This document shows, one piece after another, positions 1 to 9,921 of a DNA stretch of 64,000 nucleotides. The notes beneath the pieces were generated by a model that was given only the letters and a program-made list of their open reading frames with translations, did no database searches and had not been told where the DNA came from. Position numbers and translations under genes: made by a program. The stretch comes from Dolomedes plantarius (Eukaryota; Arthropoda; Arachnida; Araneae; Dolomedidae): contig OU015501.1 of assembly GCA_907164885.2 (NCBI GenBank), positions 57,977,769 through 58,041,768 on the forward strand, given 5' to 3'. Within the stretch, counting starts at the first letter, position 1. Each line of letters begins with the position of its first letter.

Positions 1-297
1 GATTTGCATTTTACAAATCCAGCAATTTTGAACACCAAATTTAAGTTGTGGTATAAAAAATTTAAAAATCCACGCAAAAGTGCTATTGATGCAGTTTCGA
101 AGTGTGACAAAATGAAATATTCTAGTATCTATAACTTATTAAAAATATTTTCAACGCCTGCGGTTAAAACTTGTGTCAATGAAATGTCATTTTCATCCTT
201 ACGCATTTTAAAAACCTATTTAAGATCTACCATGACACAATCACAATTTAATAGAATGGCTTTGCTAAATATACACGGCACAGAGAGATTAATGTAA
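1..297 (+). pseudogene. hAT transposase, C-terminal dimerisation region (partial, runs off window start)
   Basis: The open frame is already open at the window edge and stops at 297. The translated text contains KYSSIYNLLKIFSTPAV, then a degenerate CxxExSFSSLRILKTYLRS stretch followed by LLNIHG. From memory this is the hAT-family C-terminal dimerisation domain, where the usual motif is CERSFSTLKRLKTYLRS followed by LALLNIH. Here the CERSFS core reads CVNEMSFS, so the copy has decayed. The rest of the transposase lies upstream of the window. No hAT terminal repeat is recognisable in the few hundred bases after the stop. The call to the hAT superfamily is fairly firm; the subfamily (ZMYM or kinase-inhibitor-repressor-like proteins carry the same domain) is inference. 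Confidence 0.7.
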
Positions 298-1232
298 CGA
301 CGATTGAAGTGATTCAAGTGCTTTGTAAAAAGAAAAGAAAACTGGGTTTTATTCTTTTAACTAGAAGGTAACCCGTCATTTTGACGTCATAATACTAATA
401 ATGACGTCATAATGGAAAAAGTATATGAAAGTTAAAAAATATCCCGAATTATCTAACAATATTGCATTTAATCCACACCTTGTAAAAGCAAACACTTTCA
501 TTGTTTTTTATTTATTTAGTTTTTGATGCGATTGGAGTAGTAGACTGCCATCCAGTTTTTTACAACTCACTACGCGATATGAATACTTGAGCTACTTGAT
601 TCATTCACATTCAAGTTTGTTTACTTTCAGAATTCATCGCAAAAGTAAACAGATTTTTAAAAACTGTTAAATATACAGCTAAAAGCATCCGAATTTTTTT
701 TTAGTTCTGAATGTTTTATAGAAAAATAGGCTGAACAAACGTGATTTGATGGAGAAGATATTAGTTTTTAGGTAAGAAAAAATTCTGATCCACATCTGAA
801 ATTGAAATTAAGCCTAACCGGCTGTTTGTTTACTGAGGGCTTCAATTGAAAGATGAGTACAGCCCTGAAGTGTTATACAAAGACAACGGCTATTATATAT
901 ATAATAATTTTTTTAATCACCGAAAGAATTTTATTGAATTTGCATGAAAAAATGTTTTTATCTGATCAATTTGGATCCCCCCTAAGATGGAATCCAGAGT
1001 GCAGAACTCGTTTCTTATGCCGCTGGCCTGAACAATCCAGACTAAGTCCATAGACCAAGCCCATAGGGTTTAGGAATGTGGCCCCGGTTTTATGTCACCA
1101 CAAGGATCGCAGTCAGACTAGCAGTGGTGCAAACTTCGTCAACATGATCCGAACTTTGAGAGATTTTTGCTCACGAAAAATGCTTAGTTTTACAAACTCC
1201 ACTTGCTCCTTTAATCTTAGCTACAGACGGTA

Positions 1233-1235
<3 letters not shown>
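298..1235. other. Non-coding stretch, nothing recognised
   Basis: AT-rich sequence with scattered stops in all frames. A short TGACGTCATAAT direct repeat occurs at about 383 and 403. I see no coding potential or terminal repeats. Confidence 0.5.

Positions 1236-1327
<92 letters not shown>
1236..1327. repeat. (TA)n microsatellite abutting the left end of the Tc1-like element
   Basis: About 90 bp of alternating TA with one ACAT interruption near 1265. It ends directly at the TA dinucleotide preceding the transposon's left terminal repeat. The open frames through it that read IYIYIY are artefacts. Confidence 0.95.
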
Positions 1328-1330
<3 letters not shown>

Positions 1331-1491
1331 TCATGGACAAAAAAATTAGCGCAGAAAGAAATAATTGCGGGATCGTAACGAAACTTGCAATGAAGGTACA
1401 TGTCGGGGAGATATGCAAATGATTAGAAATGCAGCGTGATTGCGCGTTACGTATAACCGGTAGAGGGCGTTGAACATCGTACTCTGTGGAG

Positions 1492-1498
1492 TATAAAA
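1492..1498 (+). promoter_or_regulatory. TATA box of the Tc1-like transposase
   Basis: TATAAAA lies 62 bp upstream of the transposase ATG inside the element, at a distance that fits a start site near 1520-1530. No other strong TATA motif lies between the terminal repeat and the ATG. Confidence 0.6.
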
Positions 1499-1559
1499 CA
1501 GGTAACCAAAGCTTGTTTGAGTGTGCTGAATCATTTACAAAGGAAGAGCTGAGATAGAC

Positions 1560-2585
1560 ATGCCATTACGCCATGTTCGAAGACAATATAAGCAGTTGTC
1601 GCAGTTTGAGAGGGGGAGAATCGTCGGGATGATGGAACCTGGGTGGTCAGCTAGGCGAGTAGCTCGTCAATTAGGCCGCTCTGATTGTGTTGTGAGGAGG
1701 TGTTGGGACCAGTGGACCCGAGAGATGTCATGTACACGAAAACCAGGCTCAGGACGCCCTCGACAGACCAGTCGTCGAGGAGACCGCCACATCGTAAGAA
1801 ATGCACGCGTACAGCCAACTGCTTCATCGGCCGCCATCCAGGCACAGGTAGCACCTTCACTAGGGGCCTCTGTGTCTTCTCGAACCATACGAAGGCGCCT
1901 GGCTGAAGGACAGTTGCTATCGCGGCGCCTATTACGTGTGCTGCCCTTGACGCCCACCCATCGCCGCCTCCGTTTGGAGTTTTGCTCCGCACGAGGAAAC
2001 TGGACTGCAGCGGAACGGAACCAGGTCGTCTTTAGCGACGAATCCAGATTCAATCTCGGCAGTGATGACAATCGTGTTCGTGTGTGGAGAGCCCGTGGTG
2101 AACGCTTCAATCCTGCCTTTGCTGTACAGCGACACATCGCTCCCACAGCTGGTGTGATGGTATGGGGTGCCATTGCCTACAATACACGGTCACCCCTAGT
2201 ATTGTTCCGTGGCACCATGACAGCCCAGCGGTATGTTCATGAAATCCTACAACCATATGTGTTGCCACTCATGCAACGGCTCCCAGGAGCCATTTTTCAA
2301 CAAGACAATGCTCGGCCTCATACGGCAAGGGTGTTACAAGACTGTCTCCGCACTGTTACTACCCTTCCTTGGCCTGCCCGATCCCCAGATTTGTCTCCAA
2401 TCGAGCATATCTGGGATCATTTGGGACGACGAGTTGGGCATCCCACGAGTTTGAACGAACTAGAGGCAAGGTTACAGCAAATATGGAACGAAATGTCTCA
2501 AGACATCATACAGAACTTGTATGACTCCATGCCCGATCGTATCGCATCGTGCTTTCGCGCTAGAGGGGGTCCAACGGAGTATTAA
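1560..2585 (+). CDS. Tc1-like transposase, full length, 341 aa
   Basis: A cut-and-paste transposase that binds its own terminal repeats and inserts at TA. Residues about 13-55 (QLSQFERGRIVGMMEPGWS onward) form the first helix-turn-helix. GSGRPRQ at 63-69 is the GRPR-type linker, and about 72-115 is the second helix-turn-helix. The RNase H-like catalytic core follows, with acidic residues D160 in VVFSDESRF, D249 in FQQDNARPHTA and E282 in SPDLSPIEHIWD. GVMVWGAI near 198-205 matches the family's usual core strand. I count 32 residues between the last two acidic positions; textbook Tc1 has 34. The ATG at 1560 follows a TATA box within the element and the stop precedes an AATAAA. There are no frameshifts or stops. 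The frame is clearly more GC-rich than its surroundings, which fits a recently arrived element. Confidence 0.95.
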   Translation: MPLRHVRRQYKQLSQFERGRIVGMMEPGWSARRVARQLGRSDCVVRRCWDQWTREMSCTRKPGSGRPRQTSRRGDRHIVRNARVQPTASSAAIQAQVAPSLGASVSSRTIRRRLAEGQLLSRRLLRVLPLTPTHRRLRLEFCSARGNWTAAERNQVVFSDESRFNLGSDDNRVRVWRARGERFNPAFAVQRHIAPTAGVMVWGAIAYNTRSPLVLFRGTMTAQRYVHEILQPYVLPLMQRLPGAIFQQDNARPHTARVLQDCLRTVTTLPWPARSPDLSPIEHIWDHLGRRVGHPTSLNELEARLQQIWNEMSQDIIQNLYDSMPDRIASCFRARGGPTEY

Positions 2586-2614
2586 CTCCTCCGTTCTTTT
2601 GCCTTTTTCTCTGA

Positions 2615-2620
2615 AATAAA
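2615..2620 (+). promoter_or_regulatory. Poly(A) signal of the transposase
   Basis: AATAAA 30 bp after the transposase stop codon, inside the element and before the right terminal repeat. Confidence 0.6.
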
Positions 2621-2742
2621 TTATCCATTTTCTTTGATTTTCTTATCATTTACTTATATCAAAGTAGTCATTATGTATGTAAAATTTCGTTTCATTTTGC
2701 CGACTCCTTCTTGGTGCGCTAATTTTTTTGTCCATGAGTGTA

Positions 2743-3118
2743 TATATATAAATATTACTGCACTCCTGTCACTGTCTAATATGGCGTTCTAATTGTACCT
2801 GATACTGGCCAAATTTGTCTATATTTATATAATAAAAACTTTTAGTTTTGTTAAGGGAAGAATATGATCTTTGTTCTAAGAATTTTAATTGATTTTATGA
2901 AATATGGAATTAATTAATAAAATAACAAATCCGCCCTCTCATATTAAGATGAAAGTAACATCCATGTTTCGTCTTAAGAGTACAAGACGTAGTAGAGAAA
3001 CGTATTTTAATTTCTCTCAATTTTAAGTTCGATTCAGAGAATTTGAAGACAATGAAAAGACAGCCTAAAGGTTATTATTTCTAATGTATTATTTAGTAAC
3101 TAACTAATTAATTAAATA

Positions 3119-3158
<40 letters not shown>

Positions 3159-3941
3159 CATAGTATTAGGAATTGTCTTAAATCAGTTCCGAAATATTAT
3201 CCAAATTCAAAACTTATCTTACCTTTTAATGAATTTCAGAGTACTATCTCCACTTGAATTTGTCACTAGAGTTGTGCTTTTTTATTTCTCCTGCTCACAC
3301 AAAGCTGAAATGAATTGAAAATCTATATCACTATTATGGTAAAATCTAAGTCAAATAAATAGAAAATTGATGAAAATGAAAATTAATGACACTAAGAATT
3401 ATTTTGCAAATATATGTTAAACATACAGCTTTTGAAGTTTAGTCGGTATGATACATAGCATTTTAATATAATTTTGTTTGTTAAATATAAGTTAACCTCC
3501 ATACATTTTTCTAAAATTGCTTGACATTTCTTAAGTGTGTGTATGGGAAATAAAATATTCCATACGACAGTGACATCAAGATTTTTAATTTTTTAATGCG
3601 ACTGAAAACAAAACAAATTAAAAAGTTTCAATTTCTATGAATAAATATCGATTGTGCTTATCATCTGTAGTATGTTAAGACATTTGTGAATTCTGTTATT
3701 TTATATCAGCAGCTGTAAAAATGGAATTCTATCAATAGCTTTTCATTCAGTAAATGATAACTGTTAGGATTTCTTTAAAAAAATATGAATTATCTTATGA
3801 TGAGGGGTACTGTCGGTAGTTTTAAAGGTTTGTGTTTGAAACTGAATAAATTTTTGAGAAAATGTGTTGATGGATCCATGTCAAGATTCTAATGGTATTA
3901 ACAAAATCGATAAGCCAGCGTAAAGTGCCTGATAAAATATA
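2743..3941. other. Non-coding stretch with one short (TA)n tract
   Basis: AT-rich DNA without recognisable genes. A (TA)n run of about 33 bp lies at 3122-3154. Nothing else stands out. Confidence 0.5.
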
Positions 3942-4556
3942 AAAAACAAACTTCAGACGTTCTAACACCATGCTTTTAGACTAGAGTGACGTGGTTAGAA
4001 CATTAACTCACGGTACGTAACATCATAAAAAAACACACTTCCGACGCTCTAACATCATGCCTTTAGACTAGAGTGACGAGGTTAGAACCGTGACTCAAGG
4101 TACGTAGCATCATAAAAAACAAACATACTTCAGACGTTCTAACATTATGCTTTTAGACTAGATTGACGAAGTTAGAACTGTAACTCATGGTACGTAGCAT
4201 CATAAAAAACAAACAAACTTCAGACGTTCTAACACCATGCTTTTAGACCAGATTTACGAGGTTAGAACTGTAACTCACGGTACGTAGCATCATAAAAAAC
4301 ATACTTCAGACGTTCTAACATCATGCTTTTAGACTAGAGTGACGAGGTTAGAACCGTAACTCACGATACGTAGCATCATAAAAAACATACTTCAGACATT
4401 CTAACATCATGCTTTTAGACTAGAGTGACGAGGTTAGAACCGTAACTCACGGTACGTAGCATCAGAAAAAACAAACATACTTCAGACGTTCTAACATCAT
4501 GCTTTTAGACCGGAGTGATAGGTTAGAACCATAATTCACGGTACGTAGCATCAAAT
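3942..4556. repeat. Minisatellite, seven units of 86-90 bp
   Basis: The phrase CTTCAGACGTTCTAAC (with small variants) recurs at 3951, 4038, 4128, 4218, 4304, 4390 and 4480, giving periods of 87, 90, 90, 86, 86 and 90 bp. Length differences sit mainly in an A-rich AAACAAACATA segment. Every unit carries TTCTAAC and, about 30 bp later, GTTAGAA, so each can form a hairpin. Units are contiguous with no unique spacers. Confidence 0.93.
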
Positions 4557-5914
4557 GCTAAGGTGATTTGTATAAACTTCTAAAATGTTCCTAATTTTTC
4601 AATTCTGTTACGAGTAATTTTTTCGTTTGGAAATATAAATCTCATATGCATGATTTGGATCCTCTAGTAAAACTAAAGAATATTGTACTCCAGTCATCAG
4701 TCAAGAAAAAGCAGTACCGTATTTTAGATGCACACACGTAAAAAATTCAGATCGAGGCCTCTACACATATGCTTCTTCACTACTCGTAAAGAACTGTATG
4801 TCTATAAAGATGAATTAAACATTGATGTCCCATTCCAGGAAAACATCAGTCACGTTGAAAAGTCACGTTGAATTCACTTTAAACTGGATTTTTAAAAGAG
4901 TTTCCTAGAAAGTCCAATCAAAAGGAAAGTTTTCAAGAAAGTATTAATGCCCTCCCAATCCATAAATAAAATAGGCTGAAGACGGCAAAAAAGAAAAACG
5001 ATCTAAGTTTGCCTAGAGTAAATTGAACGCGAGTGTAAAGAGAAGTAATGGTTATTAAGGATCTACAAAAGTGTAACAGACACTTGTTTAGAGGTAAAAC
5101 ACCGTTATGAACAGTGAAATGTATTGCATGACTCCGAGCAAAAACCTGAATGGCAAGACCTTTGGGTGAATGCACGCAAAGTAACCTTTTATGTTTCTGC
5201 AATGAGCGATTCTTCTAGTTTAATTTTTGTTCGTAATGGAGAAATGATTGTAACACTTCTTCTCTGAATTTGATCTAATTTCTTCAGGGGATTTCCATCA
5301 TTATTGATTCAAATAATGTGACTGGTGGTGAAAGTCAATAGAATTTTCGAGAGCGTTCTTACAAATGCAAAGCATTTCTGGAACCGAATCTTTTCATCCA
5401 AATCAAACTCCAAAAACACATAATAAAAACTTATCCGAATTTTGGATAGATATTTGTGTGTATTCATAAAGTAAAATGAAAGCAATGTGCTCGGTGGTTT
5501 ATGTAGGAAAATCAAGTTATATGAAAATTATTTTTATAATTGATGTGTTGAAAAAGTAAATTTGAGTGCAAAAATAAGTCACTGTATAAAGAAACAGGCA
5601 ACAGCATTACTTGAAAAAAAATTGTTAAAAACTATGATATTATGCTAACAATTCCGTTTTCCATTCAGACTACAAAACAAAACTAAATGCCTGTTTAAAT
5701 AAATGAACATATTTTACGTTGGTGGCACGTTAGTATAAACAGCTGATGAAAGAATATGAGTACCTATATATCATTAGACATAACAGTTAATAGACTCCAT
5801 TTCATATCGTTTCTCTCTCTCGTCTCATTTTTTTTTACTGTAACATGAATATAAAACAGAGATTTATTTTTTTTTTCTTATTAGTAAGTTTAGGAATTTT
5901 TTTCCCTAATTTGT
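4557..5914. other. Non-coding stretch, nothing recognised
   Basis: AT-rich sequence without a convincing frame. Open frames near 4933-5202 and 5309-5515 on the minus strand are short, lack domain features and are not called. A (CT)n/T-rich patch lies near 5812-5835. Confidence 0.45.
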
Positions 5915-5922
5915 GTCTAAAG

Positions 5923-6631
5923 CAGGGGTTCCCAACCTTTTTCCTACATCGACCCCTTTTAAAAGAATGATTTTCTTCATCGACCCCCTCACATTTTTCT
6001 CTGTAATATGCAGCGTAGATCTTAATTACAATACTAATAACTGCTCATAAAACCCTTAAAGATAACAATTTGACTAAGAATATGAACAAAAAATTAGAAA
6101 AAGTGGTTAATTAGGTTTATGTTTTATTATTTTTGTACTATTTTAATTTTTAATTTCACAAATATAAACAAGATTTCAGAAACACAGATTGTAATTGCAC
6201 CAAAGTTGGATTTCAATTAATGTGGTGGTTGTGCTTGATGCATTGATACAATTTTTTTAATGTTTGGCCTGACATTTCTTATCATCGTGTAGTCACAATA
6301 ACTAACATAACGAATAGAAATGTATATTTTACTAAACAATTTTACTGATTTAGATGTAATTATAATATAATTTCCTTCGACACATAAGCAAAAGCGTCAT
6401 GACATTCGACTTTACATGGGTGGATCACTCCGCCCTATGCAAATCTGTATTTATACATATTTAAACGGATATTATTATCTAATAATTACATTTCATCGCT
6501 AAAAAGTTTAATTAAATTTTAAGACAGAAAAATTTATCATCGACCCCTGATATACCCCTGGAATACTATAGACCCTTTTTAAACTTCCTTTGCCCCCAAG
6601 GGGTCCACCTGGACCCCGTTGGGATTCCCTG
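5923..6631. mobile_element. Non-autonomous hAT element with perfect 8-bp target duplication
   Basis: The left end reads CAGGGGTTCCCAACCTTTTT and the right end finishes GTTGGGATTCCCTG, an imperfect terminal inverted repeat of the hAT CAGGGG type. GTCTAAAG lies immediately outside both ends (5915-5922 and 6632-6639), a perfect 8-bp target-site duplication diagnostic of hAT. The 709-bp interior has no transposase frame. Runs of CGACCCC occur near both ends and may be subterminal binding sites. Confidence 0.9.
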
Positions 6632-6639
6632 GTCTAAAG

Positions 6640-7842
6640 TCTAATGTAATATTCCAAGGGGCATATTAAACATTTAAATGTTAAATTCTAAGCTTACAAC
6701 ATACATATTGGAGATGCGTTTTAGTTTTCATTCTAAAAGTTTATAAATTATTACGACATTTTGTCACACATCAAATAAATGCATTTTCCAAAACATATTT
6801 ACTGCTTCAGCTACTATGATGACACTCGATTTATTTTACAAGAATGCTTGCATGTAAGTAAAGAAAATTTGCGTTGGAATATTTGAAAGAAAAGATAAAA
6901 CGTATGTCGGCGTTTAATTCGAGAAAGGGAGTGCATTTGTATCCTTTCGATTATTATGGACGAAGATAACAAATCATATTTTTTAGATAAATGCAAGGAA
7001 ATTCTAGAGGATTTTAACGATTGTTCGGCTGTATTCAGGTTTTTAAATTCAAATAAATTAAGAATGAAGAAATATTTCATAATTTGAAAGTTCGCAGTTA
7101 AATTCTTTTAAAATTACTTTTATGTTACTTTAAAATTACTTTAATGCAAAATTCATTACTATGTGACTGTGATAAAAAAATCATCAATGAAAATGTAATC
7201 ACCTATATACGTTTTAAGTATCTAAATTGCAACTAAACGTTATTTTTATTTTATTAGTTAATCACCGTTAAACGTTCCTTTCACATTTAATACTATATTT
7301 TACGAAAAAAGGAATGGTAGATATATTTTTTAGTTAAAGGATGAATATTTCACTGGTAAAAGTTTTAAAATTTTATTGTGTATGAAATACATTTTGGAGA
7401 AATTTATGGTAACAATTTTATAAAAAAAAACATAAATAAAAATCTGAAATTCTTTGCTGATGAAATCTTAAGCAACTCTCTGCCGTTTGGGCAGTAACAG
7501 TAACTAAAATCAAACAAAAATAATTTCGCAATCCAAATTCAGTAAGAATGAATTCTAACGACATTTTTCATTAAGGGAGAATTTAAATGATTCACATTTT
7601 CAAAGAAATGACTCTTAATTTTATCGTACTATAGCGTTAAAAGTTAGAGAAAATGGTAATAATATTAACAATGTAATGGTGTTGACACCTAACTAAATAC
7701 CTCAATAATAAACTATCCATTTGTTGTTTGGTTGAATTAAAGATTTATTTAAGTCTGTTTTATTTGAATTGAAACAATGATTAAACAGTTAATACAGGTG
7801 ATAAAACTATATTGGTCATGTAAGTGAAACAGTCATACTCCA
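6640..7842. other. Non-coding stretch, nothing recognised
   Basis: Very AT-rich. A minus-strand open frame at 6814-7080 has no recognisable domain and no splice or start context that convinces me. Confidence 0.45.
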
Positions 7843-8387
7843 GCTTTTTTATATTGTCAATTACATTATATATTAATTAATGTAAAGTTTCTGAAAACTG
7901 GTGCAGGAGTAAAGTAACTCTTAGCCAAAGTCACTATATTTTCTCATTAATTACGAGGGCTTTTTAAATTTTGCATTAATTTAGGCCTTCTGAATGAATT
8001 TCAAAATACTTAAAAAAATGACACCTGGTTTATATCTCTAATGTATGGTAGAGAAGAAATTTAAAAAAATATTTTTTAAGAATGAATATCTCTTTTACCA
8101 GAAAAATTGACATCTTTGAATCTGTTTTTATTTATTATATCAATATGATGATTAAAAACTGTGGACAAATTGACTTCTCATAATTTCATATCTTCCTTTT
8201 TATTTTTTTCACCTGTCCGGCCTAATATAATAGTTTCCAACTATCTATAAATCATTTACGAATAACTTAAAGTAAAATTATAACTAAGCCATAAATATTT
8301 AGTAACTATTCATAATCTTTAAATTATTTAATGGGAATAATATGAACTTTACCATGAAAACAATGTATAAATGATTTCAAATATTGT
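7843..8387. mobile_element. MITE copy 1 of a three-copy array (left end missing)
   Basis: From about 7843 the sequence matches the body of the next two copies (for example the shared AATGTAAAGTTTC and ATATGGTAGAGAA blocks). It ends in the family's right terminal repeat, including ACTTTACCATG and ATTTCAAATATTGTATA, just before a (CA)n/(TA)n tract. The left terminal repeat and adjoining body are absent, so this copy is truncated. Confidence 0.75.
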
Positions 8388-8400
8388 ATACACACACACA

Positions 8401-8440
<40 letters not shown>

Positions 8441-9112
8441 CAGTATTTGAAATAATTTATAAATTGTTCGCATGGTAAAGTTAATATTATCTCCATTCAA
8501 GAAATTAACGGTTATGAGCAGTACTTAATGTTTATGCATAATATTTATTGCAGTTACTTAAATTTTTTTATATTGTAAATTACATTATTTATTAATTAAT
8601 GTAAAGTTTCATAAAACTGGTTCAGATATGAAATAACACTTATCCAAAGTCACTATAATTTCTCATTAATTATGAGAACCCTTTTAAATTTTGCATTAAT
8701 TTAAACCTTCTAAATTAATTTCAAAATACTTACAAAAATTAAACCTGGTTTGTATCTCTAATATATGGTAGAGAAGAAATTTGAAAAATATTTTTTTAAG
8801 AATGAATATCTTTTCTACTAGAAAAATTGACATTTTTGAGTCTGTTTTTAATTATTATATCAATGTTGATGATTAAAATAAGTTAAAAATCTGTGAAAAA
8901 CTGATTTCTTATGATTGCTTACCTTCCTGTTATTTAAAAAAAAATAAACAGCTTTCAGGCCTAACATAATAGTTTCCAACAAACTATAAATCATTTGCTT
9001 ATAGTTAAGTATAATTTTTCCATAAATATTAAGTATCTGCTCATAACTTTAAAATTTTTTGATGGAAATAATATGAACTTTAAAAGCAAACAATGTAAAA
9101 ATTGTTTTAAAC
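8441..9112. mobile_element. MITE copy 2, complete, ~105-bp terminal inverted repeats
   Basis: It begins CAGTATTTGAAATAATTTAT after a (TA)n tract (8404-8436) and ends in the imperfect complement of that repeat before another (TA)n tract (from 9113). The terminal inverted repeats run about 105 bp and include CGCATGGTAAAGTT on the left and AACTTT on the right. There is no coding potential. Flanking TA and lack of a transposase fit a Tc1/mariner- or pogo-type MITE; the parent family is unknown to me. Confidence 0.78.
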
Positions 9113-9187
9113 ACATATATATATATATATATATATTAGGTTTATATATATATATATATATATATAGATATATATATATATAAACCT

Positions 9188-9865
9188 AATATTTGAAATA
9201 ATCTATATATTGTTGTTCGCATGGTAAAGTTCATATTATTTCCATTACAAAATTTAAAGGTTATGAGCGATTACTTAATATTTTTGCTTAGCATTTATTG
9301 CAGTAACTTAAAATTTTTTATATTATAAATTACATTATTTATTAATTGATGTAAAGTTTCTTAAAATTGGTTGAGATATGAGGTAACACTTATCCAAAGT
9401 CACTATACATTCTCATTAATTATGACGATCTTTTTAAATTTTGCATTAATTTAGTCTTCTAAATGAATTTCAAACTACTGAAAAAAATTAAAACCTGGCT
9501 TATATCTCTAATATATGGTAGAGAAAAATTTTTAAAAATATTGTTTTAAGAATGAATAACTTTTTCGTTAGAAAAATCACATCTTGGAGTCTGATTTTAA
9601 TTATTTTATCAATATGATACCGATTAAAATAACTGAAAAAACTGTGGAAATACTGATTTCTTATTATTTCTTTTTTTTTAATAAACAACTTTCCGGCCTA
9701 ATGAAAAAGTTTTCAACTAACTGTAAATAATTTTCTAATAGCTTATAGTTAAGTATAGTGTAGCCATAAATATTAAGTAACTGCTCATAACCTTTAAATT
9801 TGTTAATGGAAATAATAGAAACTCTACCATGCGAACAATGTATAAATTATTTTAAATATTATGTG

Positions 9866-9867
<2 letters not shown>
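9188..9867. mobile_element. MITE copy 3, complete, ~680 bp
   Basis: The same unit as the preceding copy: left terminal repeat from about 9188 (ATATTTGAAATAATC and GTTCGCATGGTAAAG), shared body, right terminal repeat ending TTTTAAATATTATG before (TA)n at 9870-9918. The spacer between copies 2 and 3 (9113-9187) is (TA)n flanked by TTAGGTTTA and its complement TAAACCTAA, a small nested palindrome. A shared-body marker (GTAAAGTTTC) lies at 7881, 8601 and 9351, so the array period is about 720-750 bp. Confidence 0.78.

Positions 9868-9921
<54 letters not shown>

Larger units (their letters stand above)
1328..2740 (+). mobile_element. Apparently intact Tc1-like DNA transposon
   Basis: The element is bounded by perfect 26-bp terminal inverted repeats at 1328-1353 and 2715-2740, each starting CACTCATGGACAAAAAAATT from the outside. 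TA dinucleotides flank both ends (1326-1327 and 2741-2742), as expected for a Tc1/mariner target duplication. Inside are a TATA-type promoter, one uninterrupted 341-codon transposase frame and a poly(A) signal. Total length is 1413 bp, ordinary for a Tc1 element. Identity of the two terminal repeats plus an open frame indicate a recent insertion; actual mobility is inference. Confidence 0.95.

Noticed and set aside
1651..2173. Minus-strand frames of 113 and 168 codons
   Set aside because: They are shadows of the GC-rich transposase frame on the opposite strand.
3942..4556. Possible CRISPR-like array
   Set aside because: The units are contiguous 86-90 bp repeats with no unique spacers, in a eukaryotic context.
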